Shown here: one piece after another, positions 35,242-43,366 of the stretch | How positions within the stretch are numbered: the stretch's first letter is position 1 | How the letters are laid out: the number at the start of each line of letters is the position of its first letter | Assembly: GCF_014650075.1 (NCBI RefSeq) | Contig: NZ_BMUG01000001.1 | Span: 944,710-1,008,709, forward strand | Source of the DNA: Streptomyces microflavus | Lineage (GTDB): Bacteria > Actinomycetota > Actinomycetes > Streptomycetales > Streptomycetaceae | Length of the DNA: 64,000 nucleotides | Direction of reading: 5' to 3' | Notes under the pieces: model-generated | Databases searched by the model: none | Seen by the model: the letters and a program-made list of their open reading frames with translations, nothing else | What the model was told of the DNA's origin: nothing | Made by a program: the position numbers and the translations under genes

Positions 35242-36480
35242 TTGATCTACTGCGGCATCGACTGGGCGGAGAAGACACACGACGTCGCCCTGGTCGACGA
35301 CAGCGGCCAGTTACTGGCCAAGCGGCACATCACCGATGACGCCGCTGGCTACAAGATCCTGCTGGATCTGCTCGCCGAGTACGGCGACACGGAGGAACAC
35401 CCAATCCCGGTCGCGATCGAGACATCCCGGGGCCTGCTGGTGGCGGTGCTGCGGAGCGGCAAACGGCAGGTGTTCGCGATCAACCCGATGGCCGCCGCCC
35501 GCTACCGCGACCGGCACTCCGTCTCCCGCAAGAAGTCCGACCCCGGCGACGCCCTCGTCCTCGCTAACGTGCTCCGCACCGACATGCACGCCCACCGGCC
35601 GCTTCCCCAGGACAGCGACCTGGCCCGCGCCGTCGCCGTCCTCGCCCGCGCTCAGCAGGACGCCACCTGGAACCGCCAGCAAATCGCCAACCAGCTCCGT
35701 TCCCTGCTGCGCGAGTACTACCCAGCCGCTCTCGCGGCCGTCGAATCCTGGAAGAACGGGCTCTGCCGCCCTGAGGCCCACCAGCTCCTCAAGCTGGCCC
35801 CGACACCGGCCAAGGCCGCTCGCCTCACGCGCACGCAGCTACAGGCCGCGCTCAAGCGGGCCGGTCGTCAGCGGGGCATCGCCGCCGATGCCGAGCGGCT
35901 GCGTGAGGTCCTGCGAACCGAGTGGGCCCACCAGCCGCAGCTGGTCGAAGACGCGCTCGGCAAGCAAATGCTCGCCCTCCTGATTCAGCTGGAGGCCGCC
36001 TGCACGGCCGCCGACAACCTTGCTGAGGCGGTCGAAGAGGCGTTCCCTCAGCACCCGGACGCTGAGATCATCCTCAGCTTCCCCGGCCTCGGCACACAGC
36101 TCGGCGCCCGGGTGCTCGCCGAGCTCGGCGACGACCGGAAACGGTTCGCCGACGCCCGCGGCCTGAAGGCATACGCCGGTGCCTCGCCCATCACGCGGGC
36201 CTCCGGCAAGAAGTCCAGCATCACCCGACGCTGGGTGAAGAACGACCGCCTCAATGCCGCCGGCTACCTCTGGGCGTTCTCCGCGATCACCGCCTCGCCG
36301 GGCGCCAAGGCTCACTACCGGCGACGACGCGACAACCATGCAGACTGGCACGCCGCCGCCCAGCGCAACCTCTTCAACCGCATGATCGGGCAGCTCTACC
36401 ACTGCCTCCAGAATCGAGAACTCTTCGATGAGGAGTCCGCGTTCCCCGCACCGCCTGACGTCGCGGTCAGCGCGGCTTGA
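35242..36480 (+). CDS. IS110-family transposase (DEDD recombinase)
   Basis: A 412-aa enzyme with a TTG start at 35242 after AAGGGGAA. The N-terminal RuvC-like domain shows 'YCGIDWAEKTHDVALVDDSG' (first Asp), 'VAIETSRGLLV' (Glu) and 'SRKKSDPGDALVLANVLR' (the final D-x-x-D pair). A coiled-coil linker follows, then the Transposase_20 domain with 'LSFPGLGTQLGARVLAELGD' and the catalytic Ser context 'YAGASPITRASGKKSSITRRWVKNDRLNAAGYLWAF'. The frame is intact with all motifs, so the element may be active. Confidence 0.93.
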   Translation: MIYCGIDWAEKTHDVALVDDSGQLLAKRHITDDAAGYKILLDLLAEYGDTEEHPIPVAIETSRGLLVAVLRSGKRQVFAINPMAAARYRDRHSVSRKKSDPGDALVLANVLRTDMHAHRPLPQDSDLARAVAVLARAQQDATWNRQQIANQLRSLLREYYPAALAAVESWKNGLCRPEAHQLLKLAPTPAKAARLTRTQLQAALKRAGRQRGIAADAERLREVLRTEWAHQPQLVEDALGKQMLALLIQLEAACTAADNLAEAVEEAFPQHPDAEIILSFPGLGTQLGARVLAELGDDRKRFADARGLKAYAGASPITRASGKKSSITRRWVKNDRLNAAGYLWAFSAITASPGAKAHYRRRRDNHADWHAAAQRNLFNRMIGQLYHCLQNRELFDEESAFPAPPDVAVSAA

Positions 36481-36820
36481 CTGGCAACACCTCGTGCACC
36501 CAGGCAGGCAGCTCAGGGTCTTCGCGCCAGGACGCAGTGATCGTGATGAGGGCTTCCCACGAGGCTTCGGCTCCGGATCCAGGGCGAACTGCCGCAAGCT
36601 CGGCATACAGCCGACTGCACAGGTGGGAGGTGACTTCGTAGAGGGCCCCGTTGACCTCCGCCACTCGCGCCAGAGCGGATCCCGGGGCGTGAGGCGGTTC
36701 TCCATTGAGTCGGATGGTGGGGACCGCGGCAGCGTATGTCCGTCCGTGGATGAAGTCCCGCAACGCGACCACTTGGTCCCAAGTGGGCAAAGGGCGATGG
36801 GCGGGGGCCGAGTCAGTCAT
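36467..36820 (-). CDS. Hypothetical protein, 3' end probably disrupted by IS110
   Basis: A 117-aa protein ('LPTWDQVVALRDFIHGRTYAAAVPTIRLNG', 'LARVAEVNGALYEVTSHLCSRLYAELAAV', ending 'WVHEVLPVKPR'). Its stop codon and last four residues lie inside the 3' end of the IS110 transposase on the other strand, so the natural C-terminus may have been replaced when the element inserted. It follows the 36875-37294 gene by 54 nt on the same strand. No known family recognised. Confidence 0.6.
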   Translation of the reverse strand: MTDSAPAHRPLPTWDQVVALRDFIHGRTYAAAVPTIRLNGEPPHAPGSALARVAEVNGALYEVTSHLCSRLYAELAAVRPGSGAEASWEALITITASWREDPELPAWVHEVLPVKPR

Positions 36821-36874
36821 CCGGCAAGGCTATCCACGAGCTCACCGTTGTTCGAGGGCGTGGCCCGAGACCGT

Positions 36875-37294
36875 CTACTGGCCGGGGGACCGCACCCAGG
36901 GAGCGAAGCGCTGATCGGGGCCTGCATCCTCGCGCCAGTACCGCAGGACGGTTTCCTGGACGAGGTCGAGCCGCTCTGCGGCGATGAGGCACGAGACCGG
37001 CTCCTGCCCACCAGCGTCGGCCTCGAAGGCGACCACGACGGCCGGCTCCTCGCCGAGCTGACGAGTGACTTTCAGGAGCTCGTCCAGCGTCGGTGTGCGG
37101 AAGACCGGATCGTGAAAGGCGGACGGGCAGCTGGCGAAGAACGGATCGCCGAAGACCAGCTCCAGGCTGTGGTAGTAGGACAGGTCGTGGCCGGCGGCAA
37201 GCCTGAGTTGCCCGCCATCCCAGGCGACGACGTCCCAGTCCCACCAGGACCCTTCAGGGAGCTGGATCGCAGCATGCGGTCGTTCGACGTGCAC
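36875..37294 (-). CDS. Hypothetical protein (139 aa)
   Basis: GTG 37294 has GAGGGG 7 nt upstream. The protein reads 'IQLPEGSWWDWDVVAWDGGQLRLAAGHDLSYYHSLELVFGDPFFASCPSAFHDPVF' and 'ALEADAGG'-like acidic stretches, with many aromatic residues, in the manner of small immunity-like or DUF proteins. Not recognised. It is followed on the same strand by the 36467-36820 gene and lies between IS110 and a transposase remnant, so the pair may be cargo of the island. Confidence 0.6.
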   Translation of the reverse strand: MHVERPHAAIQLPEGSWWDWDVVAWDGGQLRLAAGHDLSYYHSLELVFGDPFFASCPSAFHDPVFRTPTLDELLKVTRQLGEEPAVVVAFEADAGGQEPVSCLIAAERLDLVQETVLRYWREDAGPDQRFAPWVRSPGQ

Positions 37295-37395
37295 CCTCGG
37301 CCCCTCACCCCGTTCGAACAGTTCGACAGGCTACACAACGGCCTGAGGCCCGCAGCTTGACGAGTTGGGACCCTGAGGTGTCTGGATATCCCCGT

Positions 37396-37681
37396 TCGCG
37401 GGGCTGAGCCCGCATTCGGCAAACTGCTGACCACGCTGCGGCGCGATGGAGCAGATGGGGTCCACAGAGGGCGGCCGTGGAGTCTGTCGTTGGAGGACCG
37501 GGTGTTTCTGGTCACGGCTTACTGGCGCACCAATCTGACGTTGCGGCAACTCGCTCCGCTGTTCGGCGTTTCGAAGTCGACGGCCGGCCGAGTCATCAAC
37601 CACTTGGGCCCCCTGCTCGCTCTCCAGCCCCGCAAGCGGTTCGCCAAGGACACCGTGCTCATCGTGGACGGCACGTTGGTC
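37396..37681 (+). pseudogene. Truncated DDE transposase (IS5-like), N-terminal part
   Basis: An open frame reads 'AEPAFGKLLTTLRRDGADG', 'LEDRVFLVTAYWRTNLTLRQLAPLFGVSKSTAGRVINHLGPLLALQPRKRFAKDTVLIVDGTLV'. This is the HTH part and first catalytic Asp (VDGTLV) of a DDE_Tnp_4-type transposase. The similarity stops right after that motif, and the same frame continues into the HTH regulator gene by chance. About two thirds of the transposase is missing. Confidence 0.75.
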
Positions 37682-37732
37682 ACTCACGGTTCGCTCATGC
37701 TCACTGAACATCACGCGGGGACGGGTCGTTCG

Positions 37733-38716
37733 ATGGATTCGCAAGGCGAAGAGATCACTGTCGGCCAAGCGGCCGAGGACTTCGCGGCAGAAGTTGCCCG
37801 CTGGCGCGAGGTGCGCAGCATGTCCAAACGGGCTTTGGCCAGGGCGATGGGGTTCGACCCGTCCTATGTCAGCCATGTGGAGTCGGGCCGCCACAAGTCC
37901 AGCGAGGACTTTGCCCGGCTGGCCGACGAAGCACTGAACGCGGGCAAGGCCATCTGGCGACGATGGCGTGGATACGAGAAGGCACGGGCACATGCCGACC
38001 CCACGTCTTCAACCCCGCCAGCTCCCCGCCGACCCGAACAGCCATACGCAACCGAATCCGCCCTCGTCGTCGAACACGACGCGGCCTCACTCCACTACGA
38101 CGGTCGCTCCTACCGACTCACCATGCGCCGATTACTGCGGAACACCGGCACCGAGCCGGTCGCCCGCTACCTGATCCGCATCTCTGTCGATCGATACCCC
38201 GATGACCCCGGCGACCCCGAGCAATCCAACGCCCACTACCGAGCGCACCCTCTGACCTGGGATGAACTCGATCTCACCGCCACCTGCCGAGGCGAGGAGA
38301 TGCGGTGGCAGGCGAAGCACGATCGCGACGCCTTCAAGGAAGTCTGGCTGCTCTTCGACAACGAACACGGTCGCTTTCCTCTCTACCCGGGCGAATCCGT
38401 CTGGATCGAGTACGCCTACACCGTGGGCCATGAGAAGTGGGGCAACTGGTTCCAGCGGGCCGTGCGTCTGCCCACCGAGCAACTCGAAGTCCAACTGGTC
38501 TTCCCGGCTGCTCTCGACCCCGTCGTCTGGGGCACCGAGACATCCATGACCGCCGAAGCCTCGCCGTTGCGTACCCCGCCCATCCGCGGTGACGCCGGTG
38601 AACAGCGGACGTTCACGTGGATCACGACCACACCCGCGCTGCATGCTCGGTACCGTCTGGAATGGCGGTTCCGGGCACAGCCCGAACCCGATTCGGACCA
38701 AGGAGAGTTCAGGTGA
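37733..38716 (+). CDS. XRE-type HTH protein with C-terminal beta-rich domain
   Basis: Start placed at ATG 37733 (ATG 37697 is possible); 327 aa. The frame is open upstream only because a transposase remnant is fused in frame. The HTH spans about 15-65 ('AEVARWREVRSMSKRALARAMGFDPSYVSHVESGRHKSSEDFARLADEAL'). After a Pro-rich linker comes a 200-residue part ('ALVVEHDAASLHYDGRSYRLTMRRLLRNTGTEPVARYLIRISVDRYP', 'GRFPLYPGESVWIEYAYTVGHEKWGNWFQRAVRLPTEQLEVQLVFPA') that looks like an all-beta sensor domain. It is not the usual DUF5753. The stop overlaps the start of the deformylase gene (GTGA). Confidence 0.75.
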   Translation: MDSQGEEITVGQAAEDFAAEVARWREVRSMSKRALARAMGFDPSYVSHVESGRHKSSEDFARLADEALNAGKAIWRRWRGYEKARAHADPTSSTPPAPRRPEQPYATESALVVEHDAASLHYDGRSYRLTMRRLLRNTGTEPVARYLIRISVDRYPDDPGDPEQSNAHYRAHPLTWDELDLTATCRGEEMRWQAKHDRDAFKEVWLLFDNEHGRFPLYPGESVWIEYAYTVGHEKWGNWFQRAVRLPTEQLEVQLVFPAALDPVVWGTETSMTAEASPLRTPPIRGDAGEQRTFTWITTTPALHARYRLEWRFRAQPEPDSDQGEFR

Positions 38717-39282
38717 CGGACATGCGGCCAAGCCAGCGGATGCGAGACCTCGGAGTTGTCCAACAGGGTGCCGCCATCCTCACCGAACAGGCCCGCGCGT
38801 TCGACCTGCCTGCCGAACGGGACGAAGCAGAAAGGGTCGTAGACGAGTTGTTCGCCGCCATGGACCGCATCGGCCAAGTGCACCCCTTCGCCAAGGGCAT
38901 GGGCCTAGCGGCCCCACAAATCGGCATCAGCCGCGCCGCCGCCGTCGTCCAGCCGCCCGGCGACGCGCCCTCCATCGTCCTCCTCAACCCCCGGATCACT
39001 GAGAGCTGCAAGGAGACGGACGAGCACTACGAGGGCTGCCTGAGCTTCTTCGATGTCAGGGGCCTGGTGCCCCGCCCCCTGACAATCAATGTCGAGACCA
39101 CGGCCCAGTCCGGCGAGACCGTGACCACTGTGTATGAACGCGGCCTCGCCCGCCTCATCCATCACGAGATCGATCACCTCGGCGGGCTGCTCTACACCGC
39201 GCGTATGAACGTGGGAGTCACCCCCATTCCCGTGGAGCAGTACCGGCAGACCGGGCAGGCATGGGCCTACGAACGCTCGTGA
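38713..39282 (+). CDS. Peptide deformylase homologue (accessory copy)
   Basis: A 189-aa enzyme. GTG 38713 overlaps the upstream stop and has AAGGAG 8 nt before it. All three deformylase motifs are intact: 'GMGLAAPQIGIS' (motif 1), 'EGCLSF' (motif 2, metal Cys) and 'HHEIDHLGG' (motif 3, two metal His and the catalytic Glu). It should remove formyl groups from N-terminal Met. Its place between an HTH regulator and a DUF5753 protein, in an accessory region, argues against the housekeeping role. A resistance copy for deformylase inhibitors or a regulatory system are alternatives. Confidence 0.88.
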   Translation: MTDMRPSQRMRDLGVVQQGAAILTEQARAFDLPAERDEAERVVDELFAAMDRIGQVHPFAKGMGLAAPQIGISRAAAVVQPPGDAPSIVLLNPRITESCKETDEHYEGCLSFFDVRGLVPRPLTINVETTAQSGETVTTVYERGLARLIHHEIDHLGGLLYTARMNVGVTPIPVEQYRQTGQAWAYERS

Positions 39283-39371
39283 CCTCCGGTTTCGCCCTGG
39301 GCAGAGGCTGATGCGTTTGGGTGCTCTCCGGGAACGAACAGGTTCGACCCGGATAAAACGAGGAGATTCAA

Positions 39372-39983
39372 GTGACCAGTTCTGTGCCCTGGCAGGAGCG
39401 CCTGTCCACAGGCACCGAAGCAGTCCAGGACGAAGTGATCCGCTGGTATCAGGAGACGCCCGAGGGCCAGGCGTACGTACCGACCATGATCTGGGGGACG
39501 TTCCAGACGGAGGCGTACGCCACCGTGATCCTGGGGCAGGTCGTCGACTTCCTCGGGGTTCCGGACGATGTGCCCGCAGGCGTGGCCAAGCGGATGCAGC
39601 GGCAGCAGGTGCTGTACGACGGCGAGCACCACTACGACGTCGTCCTCGGGGAGCAGGCGCTCTACACGAACATCGGCGGGCCCGAGGTCATGCGGGAGCA
39701 GATGGACCGGATCCTCCGTGACATCGACCTGCCCTCAATCACCCTTGGCATCATCCCTGCCACGGCGCCCGTGGACATGCTTCCTGTCCATGCCTTCAAT
39801 CTGCACGGAGACGAGGTCCACGTAGAGCTGGTCTCCTCCGGCCTGAACGTGACCGAGCCCGCCGAACTCGACCTCTACCGGAAGGCTTTCAGCCGGCTGA
39901 GCGACGCGGCGTTGTACGGCGAAGCAGCCGAGGAAATCCTTCAGAAGGCCCGGTCCTTCTGGGGCGGGGCTCGACGCGGCTGA
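39372..39983 (+). CDS. Free-standing DUF5753 protein
   Basis: A 203-aa protein; GTG 39372 has GAGGAGA 5 nt upstream. It matches the DUF5753 domain, which in streptomycetes normally sits behind an XRE HTH in one protein: 'MIWGTFQTEAYATVILGQVVDFLGVPDDVPAGVAKRMQRQQVLY', 'VVLGEQALYTNIGGPEVMREQMDRIL', 'ITLGIIPATAPVDMLPVHAFNL' and 'LYRKAFSRLSDAALYGEAAEEILQ'. Here no HTH is fused. The HTH protein two genes upstream lacks this domain, so the two may act together. It is 89 nt after the deformylase gene. Confidence 0.85.
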   Translation: MTSSVPWQERLSTGTEAVQDEVIRWYQETPEGQAYVPTMIWGTFQTEAYATVILGQVVDFLGVPDDVPAGVAKRMQRQQVLYDGEHHYDVVLGEQALYTNIGGPEVMREQMDRILRDIDLPSITLGIIPATAPVDMLPVHAFNLHGDEVHVELVSSGLNVTEPAELDLYRKAFSRLSDAALYGEAAEEILQKARSFWGGARRG

Positions 39984-39992
39984 CAGCACGAG

Positions 39993-40030
39993 CGAGGGCC
40001 GCCACCCCCGGAAGGAGGTGGCGGCCCTCG
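39993..40030. terminator. Bidirectional terminator, 14-bp stem
   Basis: 39993-40006 pairs perfectly with 40017-40030 around a 10-nt loop, between the convergent DUF5753 and glnA genes. Confidence 0.85.
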
Positions 40031-40070
40031 GTGCCTCAGGAATCAGGCGCAGGTGAGTACGACCCGCGGC

Positions 40071-41480
40071 CTAGATGTCGAAGTAAAGCTCAAACTCGTG
40101 CGGGTGCGGACGCAGCTGGATCGGGGCGATCTCGTGCGTGCGCTTGTAGTCGATCCAGGTCTCGATCAGGTCCGACGTGAAGACGCCGCCCGCCTGGAGG
40201 TACTCGTTGTCCGCCTCCAGGGCTTCGAGCACGGCAGGGAGGGACGTCGGGACCTGCTGGACGTTGGCGTGCTCCTCGGGAGCCAGCTCGTAGAGGTCCT
40301 TGTCGATCGGCTCGGCCGGCTCGATCTTGTTCTTCACGCCGTCCAGGCCCGCCATCAGCAGGGCGGAGAAGGCGAGGTACGGGTTGGAGGACGGGTCCGG
40401 GGCGCGGAACTCGACGCGCTTGGCCTTCGGGTTCGAGCCGGTGATCGGGATGCGCATCGCGGCGGAGCGGTTGCGCTGCGAGTACACCATGTTGACCGGG
40501 GCCTCGAAGCCGGGGACCAGGCGGTGGTAGGAGTTCACCGTCGGGTTGGTGAACGCCAGCAGCGACGGGGCGTGCTTCAGGATGCCGCCGATGTAGTAGC
40601 GCGCCATGTCCGACAGGCCCGCGTAACCCTGCTCGTCGTAGAAGAGCGGCGTGCCGCCCTGCCACAGCGACTGGTGGACGTGCATGCCCGAGCCGTTGTC
40701 GCCGAAGATCGGCTTCGGCATGAAGGTCGCGGTCTTGCCGTTGCGCCAGGCGACGTTCTTCACGATGTACTTGAAGAGCATCAGGTCGTCGGCCGCGGCG
40801 AGCAGCGTGTTGAACTTGTAGTTGATCTCGGCCTGGCCGGCGGTGCCGACCTCGTGGTGCTGGCGCTCGACCTGGAGGCCGTTCTTGTCCAGCTCCAGGG
40901 AGATCTCGGCACGCAGGTCGGCGAAGTGGTCCACCGGCGGGACCGGGAAGTAGCCGCCCTTGTAGCGGACCTTGTAGCCGCGGTTGTTCTCCTCCGACCC
41001 GGTGTTCCAGGCGCCGGCCTCGGAGTCGATGTGGTAGAAGCTCTCGTTCGCCGACGTCTGGAAGCGGACGTTGTCGAAGACGTAGAACTCGGCCTCCGGG
41101 CCGAAGTACGCGGTGTCCGCGAAGCCGGTCGAGGCCAGGTAGGCCTCGGCCTTCTTGGCGATGTTCCGCGGGTCACGGCTGTACTGCTCGCCCGTGATCG
41201 GGTCGTGGATGAAGAAGTTGATGTTGACGGTCTTGTCGCGGCGGAAGGGGTCCACCCGAGCCGTCGACAGGTCGGCGCGCAGCGCCATGTCGGACTCGTG
41301 GATCGCCTGGAAACCGCGGATCGACGAGCCGTCGAAGGCGAGTTCCTCGGCCGGGTCGAAGGTCGCTGCCGGGATCGTGAAGTGCTGCATCACCCCGGGC
41401 AGGTCGCAGAACCGGACATCGATGAACTTGACGTCGTTGTCCGCTACGTACTTCTGCACTTCGTCGGCGTTCTGGAACAT
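40071..41480 (-). CDS. glnA: Glutamine synthetase type I
   Basis: Main ammonium-assimilating enzyme; 469 aa. ATG 41480 has AGGAGGAG about 7 nt upstream. GSI motifs: '[15 protein letters not shown]', '[13 protein letters not shown]', '[16 protein letters not shown]', '[12 protein letters not shown]', '[18 protein letters not shown]' and '[12 protein letters not shown]'. The adenylylation site Tyr is present in '[11 protein letters not shown]', so this is the GSI-beta form, controlled after translation by GlnE. A near-perfect double GlnR box lies about 100-135 nt upstream. A second, non-adenylylated GSII is encoded at 23-24 kb. Confidence 0.97.
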   Translation of the reverse strand: MFQNADEVQKYVADNDVKFIDVRFCDLPGVMQHFTIPAATFDPAEELAFDGSSIRGFQAIHESDMALRADLSTARVDPFRRDKTVNINFFIHDPITGEQYSRDPRNIAKKAEAYLASTGFADTAYFGPEAEFYVFDNVRFQTSANESFYHIDSEAGAWNTGSEENNRGYKVRYKGGYFPVPPVDHFADLRAEISLELDKNGLQVERQHHEVGTAGQAEINYKFNTLLAAADDLMLFKYIVKNVAWRNGKTATFMPKPIFGDNGSGMHVHQSLWQGGTPLFYDEQGYAGLSDMARYYIGGILKHAPSLLAFTNPTVNSYHRLVPGFEAPVNMVYSQRNRSAAMRIPITGSNPKAKRVEFRAPDPSSNPYLAFSALLMAGLDGVKNKIEPAEPIDKDLYELAPEEHANVQQVPTSLPAVLEALEADNEYLQAGGVFTSDLIETWIDYKRTHEIAPIQLRPHPHEFELYFDI

Positions 41481-41577
41481 CCAACTCCTCCTACTCCCGG
41501 CCCGGGAGGGACGGGGTTGTAGCTCGTGGTGCGGCCAGTGCGGTGGCACACGCTGGACCCGACCATAGGCAGACGGG

Positions 41578-41615
41578 ATTTCTCAAGCATGACCCATTTG
41601 TTTCGCCCAAGTTAA
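41578..41615 (-). promoter_or_regulatory. GlnR box of glnA
   Basis: On the minus strand: TTAAC-n6-GAAAC-n6-GTCAT-n6-GAAAT. All three 6-nt gaps of the consensus gTnAC-n6-GaAAC-n6-gTnAC-n6-GaAAC are exact; the mismatches are single bases in three of the four elements. Confidence 0.85.
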
Positions 41616-41688
41616 CCGGGGCGGGGGTGGGTGGCATCTCAGCAGCTGTTTCCGTGCCCCGCCCGGCCGGGCCCAAACCTGGGCGCAG

Positions 41689-41694
41689 TACCGT
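41689..41694 (+). promoter_or_regulatory. Leaderless -10 box (TACCGT) of the RDD gene
   Basis: TACCGT ends 6 nt before the GTG start at 41701; there is no Shine-Dalgarno. Confidence 0.5.
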
Positions 41695-41700
41695 GGACGG

Positions 41701-42168
41701 GTGGACAACAGGCAAGCAATCGGATCGTGGCTCTCGGGGCCCCGCGCGGCCGCCGAAGAGATGGGCGCCGACTTCGGCTACCGCGGCAAGAGGCTCGGGC
41801 TGCCCGAGGAGGGGCCGGGGGCGATCGCCCCGCTCGGCCGTCGTTTCGGGGCCATCTTCATCGACTGGTCGATCTGCATGGTGATCGCATACGGGCTGCT
41901 CGCTCGCGGTGACCAGCAGGCGGCGGGGAACTGGGCGCTCGGCGTCTTCCTCCTGATGAGTGCCCTCACCGTCGGCACCATCGGCTGCACCCCCGGCAAG
42001 CGTCTCCTGGGGCTCCGTGTGGTCTCCGAGGACGGCGGCCGCCTCGGCTTCGGGCGCGTCCTCGTACGGACCGTCCTGCTCCTGCTCGTCATCCCCGCCC
42101 TCGTCTGGGACCGCGACGGGCGCGGCCTCCACGACCGCCTCGGCCGTGCCGTACAGGTCCGGATGTAG
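41701..42168 (+). CDS. RDD-family membrane protein
   Basis: A 155-aa protein with three hydrophobic segments. 'GRRFGAIFIDWSICMVIAYGLL' has the R..D pattern that names the family; 'LGVFLLMSALTVGTIGCTPGKRLLGLRVV' includes the G-x-T-x-G-K-R-x-L-G motif; then 'VLVRTVLLLLVIPALVWDRDGRGLHDRL'. It is divergent from glnA and conserved in this position in streptomycetes as I recall. GTG start at 41701 with a -10 box 6 nt upstream suggests a leaderless message. Function unknown. Confidence 0.88.
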   Translation: MDNRQAIGSWLSGPRAAAEEMGADFGYRGKRLGLPEEGPGAIAPLGRRFGAIFIDWSICMVIAYGLLARGDQQAAGNWALGVFLLMSALTVGTIGCTPGKRLLGLRVVSEDGGRLGFGRVLVRTVLLLLVIPALVWDRDGRGLHDRLGRAVQVRM

Positions 42169-42224
42169 CCACAGAGCCTGAGATGTAGCCACAGAGCCGC
42201 CTGAGATGTAGCCACGGAGCCTGA
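42162..42224. repeat. Three tandem copies of a gene-end sequence
   Basis: GATGTAGCCACAGAGCCTGA at 42162-42181 recurs at 42182-42204 (with 3 extra bases) and 42205-42224 (one change). The first copy contains the last codons and TAG stop of the RDD gene. Confidence 0.85.
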
Positions 42225-42252
42225 GGTGGGCCGCAAGGCCCGGAGAACGCGG

Positions 42253-42283
42253 CGGCCCCGGACCGTTCCTCGGTCCGGGGCCG
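42253..42283. terminator. Bidirectional terminator, 13-bp stem
   Basis: 42253-42265 pairs with 42271-42283 around TTCCT, between convergent RDD and DUF4191 genes. Confidence 0.85.
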
Positions 42284-42317
42284 TCCGTCTGCGTCGCGTA
42301 CGTGCACGCCTCCGCGG

Positions 42318-43025
42318 TCAGCGCATCTTTCCGCCGCGCGGCATCCGCATGCCCTTGGGCATGGGTCCCTTCGGCAAGGGCATGTTGCTCATCAGGTCGC
42401 CCATCGCGCGCAGCCGGTCGTTGGTGGTGGTCACCTGCTGGCCGGTGAGGACGCGGGGGAGCTTCAGCATCTTGGTGCGGACCTTCTTCAGGGGCACCTG
42501 GCCCTCGCCGTCGCCGACGATGATGTCGTGGACCGGGACGTCCACCACGATGCGGGCCATCTTCTTCTTCTCGGACGCCAGCAGGCCCTTCACCCGGTTC
42601 GGGTTGCCCTCGGCGACCAGGACGATGCCGGCCTTGCCGACCGACCGGTGCACGACGTCCTGGCTGCGGTTCATCGCCACAGCGGGGGTCGTGGTCCAGC
42701 CGCGTCCGATCCGGTCCAGGACGGCGGCCGCCGCGCCGGGCTGGCCCTCCATCTGCCCGAAGGCCGCTCGCTCGGCCCGTCGTCCGAAGACGATCGCCAT
42801 CGCGAGGATGGCCAGGACGAAGCCCAGGATGCCCAGGTAGACCGGGTGACCGATCACGAAGCCGATGCCGAGGAGGACACCGAACGTGGCGATTCCCACG
42901 CCCGCGACGATGAGCCCGATCTTGCTGTCGGACCGCCTGGTCATCTTGTAGGTCAGGGCGATCTGCTTGAGCCGCCCTGCGTTCTCGGCGCTGTCCGCGC
43001 CTTCAGTTTTTGCCTTCCTCGCCAT
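42318..43025 (-). CDS. DUF4191 integral membrane protein
   Basis: A 235-aa protein. A charged N-terminus ('RLKQIALTYKMTRRSDSKIG') precedes two membrane helices ('LIVAGVGIATFGVLLGIGFVIG' and 'YLGILGFVLAILAMAIVFG') and a cytoplasmic domain ('AAAVLDRIGRGWTTTPAVAMNRSQDVVHRSVGKAGIVLVAEG', 'KVRTKMLKLPRVLTGQQV'). It ends in a Met/Pro/Lys/Gly-rich tail. It is typically found next to lipA in actinobacteria. Function unknown; the C-terminal part may bind RNA or lipid. Confidence 0.9.
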   Translation of the reverse strand: MARKAKTEGADSAENAGRLKQIALTYKMTRRSDSKIGLIVAGVGIATFGVLLGIGFVIGHPVYLGILGFVLAILAMAIVFGRRAERAAFGQMEGQPGAAAAVLDRIGRGWTTTPAVAMNRSQDVVHRSVGKAGIVLVAEGNPNRVKGLLASEKKKMARIVVDVPVHDIIVGDGEGQVPLKKVRTKMLKLPRVLTGQQVTTTNDRLRAMGDLMSNMPLPKGPMPKGMRMPRGGKMR

Positions 43026-43055
43026 GTACAGAAGTTTACGTGGCGTGGAAGCGAC

Positions 43056-43256
43056 CTAGGAACGGTGGTCGGACACGGCTTCGAGCGCGTAGGGGTACTC
43101 CACCCGGTCCTTGGCCCGGCGGCGGTCCTCCAGGACGGCCGTCCAGGCGTTGCGGCGGGCGGTGCGCTGGCCGCTGCTCAGCAGGAGCGACTCGACGGCG
43201 CGCAGGGCCGTGGTGACGGACGGAATGGCGTGGGCGCGGACCGGTGCGGCCTGCAT
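43056..43256 (-). CDS. Small conserved-type protein (66 aa)
   Basis: ATG 43256 has GAGGGGGA about 6 nt upstream. The peptide ('RAHAIPSVTTALRAVESLLLSSGQRTARRNAWTAVLEDRRRAKDRVEYPYALEAV') is helical and charged, without a signal. It has its own promoter at 43367-43395 and lies between lipA and the DUF4191 gene. I take it as real on the strong ribosome binding site, codon use and promoter. Function unknown. Confidence 0.75.
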   Translation of the reverse strand: MQAAPVRAHAIPSVTTALRAVESLLLSSGQRTARRNAWTAVLEDRRRAKDRVEYPYALEAVSDHRS

Positions 43257-43366
43257 GGTGTTCCCCCTCGGAGTGGATGCGCCCCCCGGGGCGCGGACTG
43301 AGTACGGGAAGCAGTGACGGCGGCGGCGAGAGCTGCCGCTGCACGTGTACCTAGGGTCACTGCTCG

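Larger units (their letters stand above)
35030..36490 (+). mobile_element. IS110-family insertion sequence (ends approximate)
   Basis: One DEDD transposase gene with about 200 nt of non-coding DNA upstream and almost none downstream, the layout of the IS110 group. These elements lack clear terminal inverted repeats and I could not fix the ends. The right end must be near 36480-36490. There the last codons of the transposase overlap the last codons of a minus-strand gene, which suggests the element inserted at that gene's 3' end. Confidence 0.75.
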
